DNA of 64,000 nucleotides from Alteromonas confluentis (GTDB taxonomy: Bacteria; Pseudomonadota; Gammaproteobacteria; Enterobacterales; Alteromonadaceae): positions 62,001 to 126,000 of the forward strand of contig NZ_MDHN01000003.1 of assembly GCF_001757105.1 (NCBI RefSeq), written 5' to 3'. A program made the translations under genes and the position numbers. This document shows positions 9,469-18,289 of this stretch, piece by piece. Each line of letters begins with the position of its first letter. The first letter of the stretch is position 1. The notes under the pieces are model-generated. The model ran no database searches and was not told the DNA's origin. It saw nothing but the letters and a program-made list of their open reading frames with translations.

Positions 9469-10875
9469 CTATTCAGACACCATGACACAGTTCCCGCCCT
9501 GGCGACGGGAAGCACTGATAGCCCGGTGCAAATCGTCGCTCCATTCCTGGTACGTTTGGCCATTCTGAAGCTCTGCTACGCCAATATAATACGTATTCGC
9601 AGGCTCTGATTCTTCGATTAACATAGAAAGCAGACGTTGCGCTAAGTGACGTGCTGCAGCAAGTTCTGTTTGCGGGCAGAGGATCACAAATCGGTCTGGC
9701 TCACTTCGCCCCGCTATGTCTACATCTCTCACCGTCGACAAACAAAGTGAAGCCAGCTTTTTACACAACGCATCACTCGCTGGCCCCGCAGAAAGCGGCT
9801 TCTGGTTGACCATAATATTTACGGCAATAAGCGTACACGGTGAGTGAAAACGTTGGAACCGTGAGATTTCTTCTTCACATTTTTGCAGTACATAGTTTCG
9901 GTTATACAAACCGGTGACGGCATCCCGGGTAGAGAGAAACTCCAGCGTTCGGTTTCTCTCTAATAACGAGGACTGCAGAATTTCAATCTCTTCGTCTTTG
10001 TAAGCGATTTCTCGTCGATACTGTTTCAATAAACGCTTACGCCAACCTATAAAACCAATAAGCGCCAAACCGAGAAAAGCCACGGTGATTACCTGGACGT
10101 AACGGGTTTGTTTTACCTGCCGGACTGAATTCCATCTTTTATAAATTTCAACCCGGCGAACTTCTGGAATTGCATCAATGGCTTTGTTTAGCTTTGGCAG
10201 CAATTCTGAATAGTTTTTATTCACGCCAAAAGACAACATATCAAACGGCTCAGCGAAGCCCACGATCTTCAAATCCGTCAGGTCGTTCGCATTTATGGCT
10301 GAATAAACGCCCATGAGTGAACCAACCATGAGGTCAATATCGCCGGAAGCCAGTTTGTTCAAACCATCAATTTCCGAATCAACATACTCAGTAAGAATCT
10401 CAGGATAGTATCTCGCCAAGTATTCGGCATGACGATACCCGCTTACTATGCCTACCACCCGATTTCCAACAGCCTCGAAGCCTTGGAGCATAGGCGTATT
10501 GTCTTGCCCAATGATGACATTAGGCACTTCAAGATAAGGATTTGAAAAGAGAAGAAAATGACTTCGGCTGGGGGTACGGTTAATCATGGTAGTCACCATA
10601 CAGCCACCGGACTCTACAGCCGCCATGGTGTCTTGCCAGTTTTCGGTAGGAACCAGCTTGAATTTGTAACCGGAAAGCTTACTGATAAGAGACAAATAAT
10701 CAGCTGAAATGCCTATGTGCTGACCATTCCGTAATGCTTCGTAGGGCATCCAGTCAGGATCGATACAATAAGTCACTGTGTCTATTTCTGTTTGTGCCGC
10801 GAGTGTTTGATGAGCAAACATCGTCAACAACACAAAAACAAAACACAATTTGGCAAAACGCTTCAACAAAAACAA
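9469..10875 (-). CDS. Periplasmic solute-binding sensor fused to a degenerate GGDEF domain
   Basis: Membrane protein of 468 residues. A signal peptide (1-27) leads into a family 3 solute-binding domain (about 30-250, with CIDPDWMPYEAL and GISADYLSLI) of the kind used as a periplasmic sensor. A transmembrane helix (about 260-278), a short charged coil (280-312) and a GGDEF-family domain (about 315-468, entry STRDAVTGLYNRNY) follow. The catalytic signature that should read GGDEF reads SEPDRF at 391-396, and the catalytic acidic residues are replaced. It is therefore unlikely to make c-di-GMP and may act as a receptor or regulator of another enzyme. It is convergent with the FapA gene (19-base gap). 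Domain order is clear; ligand and output are unknown. Confidence 0.88.
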   Translation of the reverse strand: MFLLKRFAKLCFVFVLLTMFAHQTLAAQTEIDTVTYCIDPDWMPYEALRNGQHIGISADYLSLISKLSGYKFKLVPTENWQDTMAAVESGGCMVTTMINRTPSRSHFLLFSNPYLEVPNVIIGQDNTPMLQGFEAVGNRVVGIVSGYRHAEYLARYYPEILTEYVDSEIDGLNKLASGDIDLMVGSLMGVYSAINANDLTDLKIVGFAEPFDMLSFGVNKNYSELLPKLNKAIDAIPEVRRVEIYKRWNSVRQVKQTRYVQVITVAFLGLALIGFIGWRKRLLKQYRREIAYKDEEIEILQSSLLERNRTLEFLSTRDAVTGLYNRNYVLQKCEEEISRFQRFHSPCTLIAVNIMVNQKPLSAGPASDALCKKLASLCLSTVRDVDIAGRSEPDRFVILCPQTELAAARHLAQRLLSMLIEESEPANTYYIGVAELQNGQTYQEWSDDLHRAISASRRQGGNCVMVSE

Positions 10876-11034
10876 CCTCTTAGAAAATTACAGCAACAAC
10901 CTTATCAGTATCTCCTATCAATACGCACTAACGCAATGCTACTTTTTGAGAGTTAATATTGTAGCGACAAAAATGACAAATAAGTATTACCTTAATCGCT
11001 TTACGTATCTTAATCAAAGAAGGATTTAAACGCA

Positions 11035-11063
11035 TAAAAAAAACCTCCCGGAGGAGGTTTTTT
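11035..11063 (-). terminator. Rho-independent terminator after the PEP-CTERM gene
   Basis: CCTCC (11044-11048) and GGAGG (11053-11057) form a stem flanked by an A run and a T run that extend the pairing. On the minus strand the hairpin is followed by eight T residues, directly downstream of the PEP-CTERM gene. It should also work on the plus strand. Confidence 0.85.
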
Positions 11064-11083
11064 GATAATAAAAATTGCAGCGA

Positions 11084-11632
11084 TTAAGCGCGGCGACGTG
11101 CAACCAAACCACCCAATGCCAGGGCAAACAGTGCCAGGACTGAAGGTTCAGAAACATCAACGAAAGAGCGTGATGTTACAATGCTTCCATAAGCTGAAAG
11201 GTTAGGCAAGTAACCGTCCACGTCACTGAACGTTTCAAAATAATTTGAAGCTGCATCATAATCGTCAATACTAAATTGATAGAACCAAACATCACCAGGA
11301 TAGGTATCTTCGATGTCAGCAGACAAAAATTCAATGCCGGCAAATAGGTTATCTACATCAATTGAAGCGTCGATCTCATTGAGAATTTGAGGGATCCCAG
11401 CTGAAAAATAAACCTCAAAGTCAATAATATCAAAACCTAAGTCATCTAGAACATAAACCTGCCCCATACCGGAGTTAATCAGCATATCGTCCAGCTCGAA
11501 CGTTAAACTAGCTACATCAATGCCATCAATAGATACTGTTTCGGTGATGATTGCAGCATTAGATTGGGCTGCAAACATCATTGAACTCGCAGCTAATAAT
11601 GCTGCACTAAAAAGTGATTTTAAGTTTTTCAT
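11084..11632 (-). CDS. PEP-CTERM sorted extracellular protein
   Basis: Secreted acidic protein of 182 residues. Residues 1-26 are a signal peptide (cleavage near SNA). The C-terminus has the tripartite PEP-CTERM sorting signal: SEP, a hydrophobic stretch (VLALFALALGGLVA) and terminal RRR. In known systems exosortase (EpsH/XrtA) cleaves this tail and the protein is exported to the surface or matrix. The middle is rich in Asp, Ile and Phe and I do not recognise a domain. It lies 60 bases downstream of the large subtilase gene on the same strand, across a strong hairpin. No exosortase gene is in this window, so the sorting enzyme must be elsewhere in the genome. Confidence 0.82.
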   Translation of the reverse strand: MKNLKSLFSAALLAASSMMFAAQSNAAIITETVSIDGIDVASLTFELDDMLINSGMGQVYVLDDLGFDIIDFEVYFSAGIPQILNEIDASIDVDNLFAGIEFLSADIEDTYPGDVWFYQFSIDDYDAASNYFETFSDVDGYLPNLSAYGSIVTSRSFVDVSEPSVLALFALALGGLVARRRA

Positions 11633-11656
11633 GTGTACTTCTGCCTATTTTAGTGA

Positions 11657-11680
11657 GAGCGCAGCACCTGTGCTGCGCTC
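11657..11680. other. Perfect hairpin between the subtilase and PEP-CTERM genes
   Basis: GAGCGCAGCAC (11657-11667) and GTGCTGCGCTC (11670-11680) are exact inverted repeats. Six T residues follow on the plus strand, but the two flanking genes are on the minus strand, where no T run follows. It could protect the 3' end of the protease message or limit read-through into the PEP-CTERM gene. Confidence 0.7.
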
Positions 11681-11692
11681 AATTTTTTAAAA

Positions 11693-14600
11693 TTATTGTT
11701 TAATGGCTTCTACCAGGGTCGTGCCTTGATTCACACCTTCACCATCGAAGAAGGTAACTGTTCCAAGGTAAGGTAGGCCCGATTCCATACCACGAGTTGT
11801 AATGTTCACGTTGTTAAGACGACCATCGACGGCACGTCTTGACATGCTGAAACGACTGCTACGATCCTGCCCTTCAGACACCCAAACTGGCATCTGGAAG
11901 TTAGTTTCTGTAGCACCATTCAAGTCCCATCCGTGTACAAACACGAGGTAGAAGTTGCCATTGGCACCAGAAGCCGGCTCAGGATTAACCAGAGTCACTT
12001 CTTCATCAGAACCACCCGCAGCAGATACACCAACCTGAGTACATGAGTAATCAACACAGCGGTATACATAAAGGTCAAGATCAGTTCCTGATTGCTCAAC
12101 TAAGCTGTCAAACAGGCTGAATCTAAGCACGCCGGTATCTTCCGGGATAGCATAGAAGGTAGCGGACAAACCGTCTTCGAAGAATGCGAAGCTGCTATCT
12201 CCATCTTGCTCAACGGTATCGCTTACCAGGCTAGGCGCAGCCAGGCTGGTGTACTCGATAGAAGCACGACCGGTATAGTTCATCTGCGCTGTGAAGAATC
12301 CGCGACCTCGACTATTGATAGCAACAGCGACTGCCTGTGGTGCAACTATGGTTTCATCTGGTACAGGCATTACGGCTACCGGGCTACGAACTACGGTACC
12401 GTCAGCACCTGTCAGTACGATTGCACCAAATACCCACTCGTCGGCCACTGTCGACGCCGTTTTAGCGAAAGTTACCTGGAATGGTGAAGTCGCAGCAGGA
12501 TCAACTTCCAGCATGTTACCGGCTAACGGTTCTTGCGCAGTGTTGTAACCTTGAACAGTCACATCCAGCGTTTCCAGTCCCTCAACAGAAATGGAGTAAG
12601 CACCGCCAGAACCCGTTGCATCGGTTACCCAACGAAGAATCGTTTCTTCACCCGCCAGCTCACCAATCGCAATTGATGGATAGTTCAGCTGAGAAGGATC
12701 AGTTGGGAAGTTATATGCTTCGTAGGTTGCGCAATCGATACCAGATTCACTGATAACGAAAGACTCTTCATCTAAACCACACATAAAGCTCATGTAGTCG
12801 TAGAAGGTCGCATCGAAAGTCAGGCCAGGTTCCATTGCAGAAACCGGCGCAGCATGACCTGCACCAAAGTCGAAAGGATCGGCGGGTGTAGAACCATCTT
12901 CTTTCGTTACACCCTGATACGCCGATGTCATCAGTGCAGATTTAACCTGTGCAGGTGACCATTCTGGATGTTGATCCATCAGCAGTGCTGCCATACCCGC
13001 AATATGCGGAGAAGACATGGATGTACCACTCAAGTAAGCCACCTGACTGCCCGGCTCACCAAACATTGGCGTGTCGGTTGTTGCAGCAAGAATACGTACA
13101 CCAGGGGCAGTAATATCAGGTTTAATGACATCCAGGGTTGAGCCATTTGGACCACGGCTTGAGAATGCAGCCATGATATTACCCACTTCCTCAACGGGTA
13201 CAAAGGTACCAGCGCTCATAGTGACGCTTACATTACCACCTTCAAGCGCTGCAGAGTAAAGCGCGCTGCCTACGTCAAGGGTAACCATACCACCTGGGAT
13301 TTGGCCTACGTAGTCACCGCCCATGCGGGTTACACCACCGCCATTGTCGTACACAACGACCGCAGTAGCGCCAGACTCAACCGCTCGGGTTACTTTTTGC
13401 GTAAATGCACAAGAACCGCGTTGGATAAGCGCAATATTGCCTTCGATGTCGGCTGCGTTGTCTAATGGTGTTGCGGCTTCACCCACATAACAAGCTTCTA
13501 GCGGTTCTGCGACAACCAGTGAGCCAGTAACCGGGCCAGATTCGCTAAGCGGCAGTGTGATAGAACCTTCTGTGAATGCAACCGTGTCGGTTTCATCGTA
13601 AGCAGTCACTTCAAGACCATTTGCAACAGATTCGCCATCATAAGTTGAGGCGGCAACGGTAGTCACCCATGGTGCAGGCGTACCGATAGTAGAAGGCGTA
13701 GGGCCAGAGTTACCCGCAGATACAGAAACAAAAATACCTGCCTGAGCAGCACGTAACATAGCAGCCGTTGACGGATAAGTCAGGTCGGTACGGCTACCGC
13801 CAATTGAGAAGTTGATAACATCAACACCATCAACAATGGCTTGATCGATGGCGGCCATGCTGTCACTGGCAAAGCAGCCAGCTTCATCGTTGCCTTCAGG
13901 GCTGGTGTAGTTAGAGTTCCAGCAAACCTTATACATGGCAACACGGGCGCGAGGAGCAATACCACTCATCACACCGATTTCAGTGCCATTCATAATAGCT
14001 GGCACGCCTTCGTTACCCGCCGCTGTGCTGGCAGTGTGGCTACCATGGCCATCAGCATCACGGGGTGATTCAAATTCACCTAGCCCGTATTGGATGTCAT
14101 AAACGGAACTGAACGTTTCGTTGAAGTAACGTGCACCGATGAGTTTATTATTACAGGTAAAGGTCCCCTCTTGGGCTTCTTCACCGGTATCACAAGCACC
14201 GCTCCAACCAATGTCACTGGGATCGCTGTAAGTACCGTCATCGGCGAAACTTGGATTTTCTGGCGTGATACCCGTATCGAGTACACCTACAACAATGTCA
14301 TCACCTTTAATGCCCAGAGTGTGTTGGCCATCAGGGCCTGTGAGACCTAAAAATTCTGGGGTGCTGGCGGTATCAACTTTTACCAGTTGGTCTTCCCATA
14401 CATTGGCAACGTTTGGATTCGCGCGAAGGGCTTTAACCTGCGCTGGAGTCAGCTTAGCGGAGAAACCGTTGAAGCTGTGAACATAGTTATGGATGATTTT
14501 AACGCTGCCGGAACGGCTAGCAACACTGCGTTGTTGACGTTTTAGCTGGTTAGTGTAACGACGAAGCTGTTTAGATTTGGCGGAATACTGGTTACCTTTA

Positions 14601-14842
14601 CTGGCAACAAGCTGTTGATGTGGGATGAGTTCCCCGATTTCCTCTGCGTAGGTGATACCTGGTTCCTTTTTCATCTGAACGATGTAAAGGCCAGAACTTC
14701 TTTTGACATTAGCTGAAGCTTCACTAAGTGAAATCTTCGACAAGTCTTGAGGAGCAATCTGTTGAGCGTTTACTGCGGTTGTCATACCCGCAGATACCGC
14801 CATTGAGATTACTGTTCCCAATAGTTTCTTCTTGAATGTCAT
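11693..14842 (-). CDS. Secreted subtilisin-like serine protease (S8) with PA insert
   Basis: Large exported protease of 1049 residues. A signal peptide (1-26, ending VNA) is followed by an I9-type propeptide (about 45-155) and the S8 catalytic domain. The triad is Asp189 (VGVLDTGI), His266 (DGHGSHTAS) and Ser608 (SGTSMSSPHIAG), with the oxyanion Asn378 (SAGNSGP). A protease-associated (PA) domain is inserted between His and Ser at about 440-545. Fibronectin-like and beta-rich domains fill the C-terminal 400 residues. The start at 14842 (MTFKKKLL) gives a normal signal peptide and has GGGAG 11 bases upstream; a longer open frame would add 68 unlike residues. No PEP-CTERM tail is present. Probable role: degradation of external protein. 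Confidence 0.94.
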   Translation of the reverse strand: MTFKKKLLGTVISMAVSAGMTTAVNAQQIAPQDLSKISLSEASANVKRSSGLYIVQMKKEPGITYAEEIGELIPHQQLVASKGNQYSAKSKQLRRYTNQLKRQQRSVASRSGSVKIIHNYVHSFNGFSAKLTPAQVKALRANPNVANVWEDQLVKVDTASTPEFLGLTGPDGQHTLGIKGDDIVVGVLDTGITPENPSFADDGTYSDPSDIGWSGACDTGEEAQEGTFTCNNKLIGARYFNETFSSVYDIQYGLGEFESPRDADGHGSHTASTAAGNEGVPAIMNGTEIGVMSGIAPRARVAMYKVCWNSNYTSPEGNDEAGCFASDSMAAIDQAIVDGVDVINFSIGGSRTDLTYPSTAAMLRAAQAGIFVSVSAGNSGPTPSTIGTPAPWVTTVAASTYDGESVANGLEVTAYDETDTVAFTEGSITLPLSESGPVTGSLVVAEPLEACYVGEAATPLDNAADIEGNIALIQRGSCAFTQKVTRAVESGATAVVVYDNGGGVTRMGGDYVGQIPGGMVTLDVGSALYSAALEGGNVSVTMSAGTFVPVEEVGNIMAAFSSRGPNGSTLDVIKPDITAPGVRILAATTDTPMFGEPGSQVAYLSGTSMSSPHIAGMAALLMDQHPEWSPAQVKSALMTSAYQGVTKEDGSTPADPFDFGAGHAAPVSAMEPGLTFDATFYDYMSFMCGLDEESFVISESGIDCATYEAYNFPTDPSQLNYPSIAIGELAGEETILRWVTDATGSGGAYSISVEGLETLDVTVQGYNTAQEPLAGNMLEVDPAATSPFQVTFAKTASTVADEWVFGAIVLTGADGTVVRSPVAVMPVPDETIVAPQAVAVAINSRGRGFFTAQMNYTGRASIEYTSLAAPSLVSDTVEQDGDSSFAFFEDGLSATFYAIPEDTGVLRFSLFDSLVEQSGTDLDLYVYRCVDYSCTQVGVSAAGGSDEEVTLVNPEPASGANGNFYLVFVHGWDLNGATETNFQMPVWVSEGQDRSSRFSMSRRAVDGRLNNVNITTRGMESGLPYLGTVTFFDGEGVNQGTTLVEAIKQ

Positions 14843-15180
14843 ATTGTTGCGTCTCCCATTGACACTTTTTGTTATTGCGGCTTCCGTCAAAATCGCAGCT
14901 AGCGCTGCGTTGAATCGGGAATTATTCTGCGAATTATCCACTTCGTCAGAACCCGCTTCTGGATTTACTGCATTTATTATTATTCCCGATGTATTTTTGA
15001 CTTCCGTGACATCGGTGAGGAATAAGTTATACAAAAAATGCACCAAAAAATATAGGAGACTGATATAAAAGAATTATATCTCGTCGTTTAATATGAGATT
15101 TTACTAAAGTGTAAATTTAATTGACATTTACCGGCTCAAAAAACGAGCAATTTCAGATATTTACAATTAAATTAATATAC
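14843..15180. other. Gene-free AT-rich region before the subtilase gene
   Basis: This is the upstream region of the minus-strand protease. The protease frame happens to stay open to 15046, but the residues do not look like protein of this family. The left part is of average composition and the part from 15047 is very AT-rich. AATTTAATTG (15114-15123) and CAATTAAATT (15164-15173) are inverted copies 40 bases apart. I see no gene and can name no regulator. Confidence 0.5.
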
Positions 15181-15207
15181 AAAAAAGCAGCATAAAAATG
15201 CTGCTTT
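15181..15207 (-). terminator. Terminator after the thiolase gene
   Basis: AAAGCAGCAT (15184-15193) and ATGCTGCTTT (15198-15207) form a perfect 10-base stem with an AAAA loop. On the minus strand it is followed by further T residues, 27 bases after the thiolase stop. Confidence 0.85.
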
Positions 15208-15233
15208 CAGGTAAACCACTTTCATGAAAATGA

Positions 15234-16409
15234 CTAGATCATTTCAACGGCCAGTGCTACACCTTCACCGCCACCAATACAAAGTGATGCCACACCTTTC
15301 TTAGCACCTTTATTAGCAAGTGCATGTAACAGAGTTACCAGAATACGCGCACCCGATGCGCCAATGGGGTGACCTAGCGCACACGCACCACCGTTAATAT
15401 TCACTTTGTCTGCATTAAGACCCAGCTTTTGAATTGCAAGCATGGTAACCATGGCAAACGCTTCGTTAATTTCCCAAAGGTCAACGTCGTCTTTTGTCCA
15501 GCCGGCTTTGTCTAAGACTTTCTCCATCGCGCCGACGGGTGCCACAGTAAACAGTTCTGGCTCAATGGCATTGGTCGCGTGAGCCACGACTTTAGCCAAT
15601 GGCTTTAAGCCCAATGATGCCGCTTTAGATTCAGTCATCACCAACAACGCGGCTGCGCCATCAGAAATCGAACTGGAGTTTGCCGCTGTGACGGTACCGT
15701 CTTTTTTGAAGGCAGGACGTAATGAAGGAATTTTGTCGGGGCGAGCCGCGCCAGGACCTTCGTCAGTATCAACAATGACATCGCCTTTGCGTGAAGACAC
15801 AGTAACCGCACAAATCTCGTTACCAAACGCACCACTGTTAATGGCTTCGTTTGCACGCGACAATGAAGTCAGCGCGTATTCATCCATCTGACCACGGGTC
15901 AAACCTTCGTTGTCTGCCGTATCCTGAGCAAAACAACCCATAGCCTTACCGTCGTAGGCATTTTCAAGGCCGTCCATCATCATATGATCGAGCACTTTAC
16001 CGTGGCCCATACGATAACCTGAACGGGCATTTGGCAACATGTATGGCGCGTTACTCATGCTTTCCATACCGCCAGCAACAACCACGCTCGCACTGCCCGC
16101 CTGAATAATATCATGGGCCAGCATTACCGCTTTTAATCCTGAACCACACACCTTATTGAGTGTAATTGCCCCTGCAGACAAAGGCAGTCCGGCTTTAAGT
16201 GCAGCTTGTCTGGCTGGCGCCTGCCCTAAACCTGCTGGCAACACACACCCCATAATGACTTCGTCAATTTCACTTACGTCAACATCTGCACAAATAGCTT
16301 TGATTGCCTCAGCGCCCAATTCCGTGGATGGCACAGAAGATAAACTGCCATTGAACCCACCCATGGGCGTTCGTTTTGCTGCCACAATTACTACCGCTTC
16401 GTTGCTCAT
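15234..16409 (-). CDS. Acetyl-CoA C-acetyltransferase (thiolase)
   Basis: Thiolase of 391 residues that would split acetoacetyl-CoA into two acetyl-CoA. The nucleophile is Cys88 (NKVCGSGLKAV). The other catalytic elements are GHPIGASGAR with its histidine and the C-terminal CIGGGEG cysteine. NEAFA and GGMESMSN are also family marks. It is transcribed divergently from liuR-liuABCDE, and the shared 248-base region carries a LiuR-type palindrome. It therefore probably completes leucine breakdown by using the acetoacetate formed by HMG-CoA lyase after CoA activation. No acetoacetyl-CoA transferase or synthetase lies beside it. The family is certain; the role in the Liu regulon is inferred from position. 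Confidence 0.93.
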   Translation of the reverse strand: MSNEAVVIVAAKRTPMGGFNGSLSSVPSTELGAEAIKAICADVDVSEIDEVIMGCVLPAGLGQAPARQAALKAGLPLSAGAITLNKVCGSGLKAVMLAHDIIQAGSASVVVAGGMESMSNAPYMLPNARSGYRMGHGKVLDHMMMDGLENAYDGKAMGCFAQDTADNEGLTRGQMDEYALTSLSRANEAINSGAFGNEICAVTVSSRKGDVIVDTDEGPGAARPDKIPSLRPAFKKDGTVTAANSSSISDGAAALLVMTESKAASLGLKPLAKVVAHATNAIEPELFTVAPVGAMEKVLDKAGWTKDDVDLWEINEAFAMVTMLAIQKLGLNADKVNINGGACALGHPIGASGARILVTLLHALANKGAKKGVASLCIGGGEGVALAVEMI

Positions 16410-16559
16410 AGTTATATTGCCTCACTTGGTTAGAAAAAGATCCTTTACTTGTACCGCGTAAATTATAGCCAGTACATCATACATTTGAGAAAAACGTAAC
16501 AGAAACTTTGCAGTTATTGACGCTACATTATTCATACATTACCTTAACGTTAACTATCA

Positions 16560-16575
16560 TTTACGTTAACGTAAA
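16560..16575. promoter_or_regulatory. Predicted LiuR operator
   Basis: TTTACGTTAACGTAAA is a perfect 16-base palindrome in the divergent region between the thiolase and liuR. It matches the general look of LiuR (MerR family) sites in gammaproteobacteria. A shorter palindrome, TTAACGTTAA at 16544-16553, lies just upstream with the same core. Confidence 0.7.
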
Positions 16576-16657
16576 CCTGCAAGGAAGATTTATCGTGTTG
16601 TTCATCTGTCAACATGGCGCACCAGTGCAGGATTTACTGTTTTAGAAGGCATGCTCA

Positions 16658-17068
16658 ATGACTACCGACAAAAAAGAACAGCAAACTTACACCATTGGTG
16701 AACTGGCAAAGGAATTTGACATTACTCCCCGGTCAATCCGGTTTTACGAGGAACAGGACTTGATCAATCCAACCCGAACGGGAATGAACCGGATTTATAA
16801 CAATAAGGATCGGGTACGACTAAAACTCATATTGCGCGGTAAGCGATTGGGCTTTTCGCTGGCGGAAGCGAAAAACCTGTTTGAGCTTTACGATAGCAAC
16901 CCGGATTCTGCAATGCAGCTTGAAACCATGCTTAGCATGACCGAACAAAAACGCGCTGTCCTTCTTCAGCAACTGGAAGATATCCAGATGCTTATGGGGG
17001 AACTCGACGAAGTAGAAGCGCGCTGCCGGGAAGAACTGGCTGAATTAAAACGAGGACATAAAGAATGA
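16658..17068 (+). CDS. liuR: MerR-family regulator of leucine/isovalerate catabolism
   Basis: MerR-type DNA-binding regulator of 136 residues. The winged helix-turn-helix occupies about 11-80 ([26 protein letters not shown]) and the rest is the long dimerisation helix. It lacks the metal-binding cysteines of metal-sensing MerR proteins. It is the first gene of the liu operon and its stop overlaps the liuA start (ATGA), which is the usual arrangement for LiuR. Known LiuR proteins control branched-chain amino-acid and fatty-acid breakdown genes. Autoregulation through the 16-base palindrome 82 bases upstream is likely. Confidence 0.9.
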   Translation: MTTDKKEQQTYTIGELAKEFDITPRSIRFYEEQDLINPTRTGMNRIYNNKDRVRLKLILRGKRLGFSLAEAKNLFELYDSNPDSAMQLETMLSMTEQKRAVLLQQLEDIQMLMGELDEVEARCREELAELKRGHKE

Positions 17069-18234
17069 CAACATCTTACCCTACCCTGAATTTCGGCCTT
17101 GGCGAAGACATTGACATGTTACGAGAACACGTCAGTCAGTTTGCCAGCCAACAGATTGCCCCATTGGCCGGTTCGGCTGATGAAGACAATCAATTTCCAA
17201 ATCAATTATGGACACAATTCGGGGAGATGGGTTTGCTAGGTGTCACCGTATCAGAACAATACGGGGGCGCAGAGATGGGCTATCTTGCCCATACCGTTGC
17301 CATGGAAGAAATCAGCCGTGCCTCCGCGGGGATTGGTCTTAGTTACGGCGCTCACTCCAACCTTTGTGTGAATCAAATCTATCGAAACGGTAATGACGCC
17401 CAGCGAGAAAAATACTTACCGGGCCTGATAAGCGGTGAGCACATTGGTGCCCTGGCCATGAGTGAACCCAATGCGGGTTCTGATGTGGTTTCCATGAAAC
17501 TGCGCGCAGAAAAGCGAGGCGATAAGTACATTCTCAACGGTAATAAAATGTGGATCACCAACGGTCCCGACGCCCACACTTTTGTCATTTACGCAAAAAC
17601 CGACACCAATGCTGGACCCAAAGGGATTTCTGCTTTCATCGTAGAAAGAGATTTCCCTGGCTTCAGCCGGGCTCAAAAGCTCGACAAACTGGGCATGCGT
17701 TCTTCCAATACCTGTGAACTGGTATTTGAAGATTGCGAAGTGCCGGCTGAAAACCTCATGGGTAACGAGGGTGATGGTGTACGTATTCTCATGAGCGGCC
17801 TGGACTACGAGCGACTGGTACTTTCCGGCGGTCCACTCGGCATTATGCAAGCCTGCATGGATGTGGTTGTACCTTATATTCATGACCGTGAGCAATTTGG
17901 CAAATCCATTGGCGAGTTCCAACTGGTACAGGGCAAAGTTGCTGACATGTACACCCGCATGAACGCCGCAAAGGCTTATGTATACACGGTAGCGAAAGCC
18001 TGTGATCGGGGTGAAACCACCCGCAAAGACGCTGCCGGTGCCATTTTGTATTCTGCTGAACTTGCCACCAGCATGGCGTTAGATGCGATTCAACTGCTCG
18101 GTGGTAACGGCTACATCAACGAATATGCGACCGGCCGTTTACTCCGCGATGCCAAGCTTTACGAAATTGGCGCAGGCACGTCAGAAATACGCCGAATGTT
18201 GATTGGCCGCGAGCTGTTTAAAGAATCTGAATAA
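17065..18234 (+). CDS. liuA: Isovaleryl-CoA dehydrogenase
   Basis: FAD-dependent acyl-CoA dehydrogenase of 389 residues. It oxidises isovaleryl-CoA to 3-methylcrotonyl-CoA and passes electrons to ETF. The catalytic glutamate is in the position typical of isovaleryl-CoA dehydrogenases: Glu249 in [14 protein letters not shown] rather than the C-terminal site of most acyl-CoA dehydrogenases. FAD-binding signatures include [10 protein letters not shown] (131-140) and WITNGPDA (163-170). The C-terminus carries [11 protein letters not shown] and [10 protein letters not shown]. It overlaps liuR by four bases and is followed 55 bases later by liuB, which has a strong ribosome site. Confidence 0.96.
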   Translation: MTTSYPTLNFGLGEDIDMLREHVSQFASQQIAPLAGSADEDNQFPNQLWTQFGEMGLLGVTVSEQYGGAEMGYLAHTVAMEEISRASAGIGLSYGAHSNLCVNQIYRNGNDAQREKYLPGLISGEHIGALAMSEPNAGSDVVSMKLRAEKRGDKYILNGNKMWITNGPDAHTFVIYAKTDTNAGPKGISAFIVERDFPGFSRAQKLDKLGMRSSNTCELVFEDCEVPAENLMGNEGDGVRILMSGLDYERLVLSGGPLGIMQACMDVVVPYIHDREQFGKSIGEFQLVQGKVADMYTRMNAAKAYVYTVAKACDRGETTRKDAAGAILYSAELATSMALDAIQLLGGNGYINEYATGRLLRDAKLYEIGAGTSEIRRMLIGRELFKESE

Positions 18235-18289
18235 TAACAAGAAGGTGGCTAAAGCCATCTCATTTACCTAACGTCATTAAGGAGGGGTT

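Noticed and set aside
14843-15046. Upstream extension of the subtilase frame
   Set aside because: It would bury the signal peptide 68 residues in, and it has no ribosome site.
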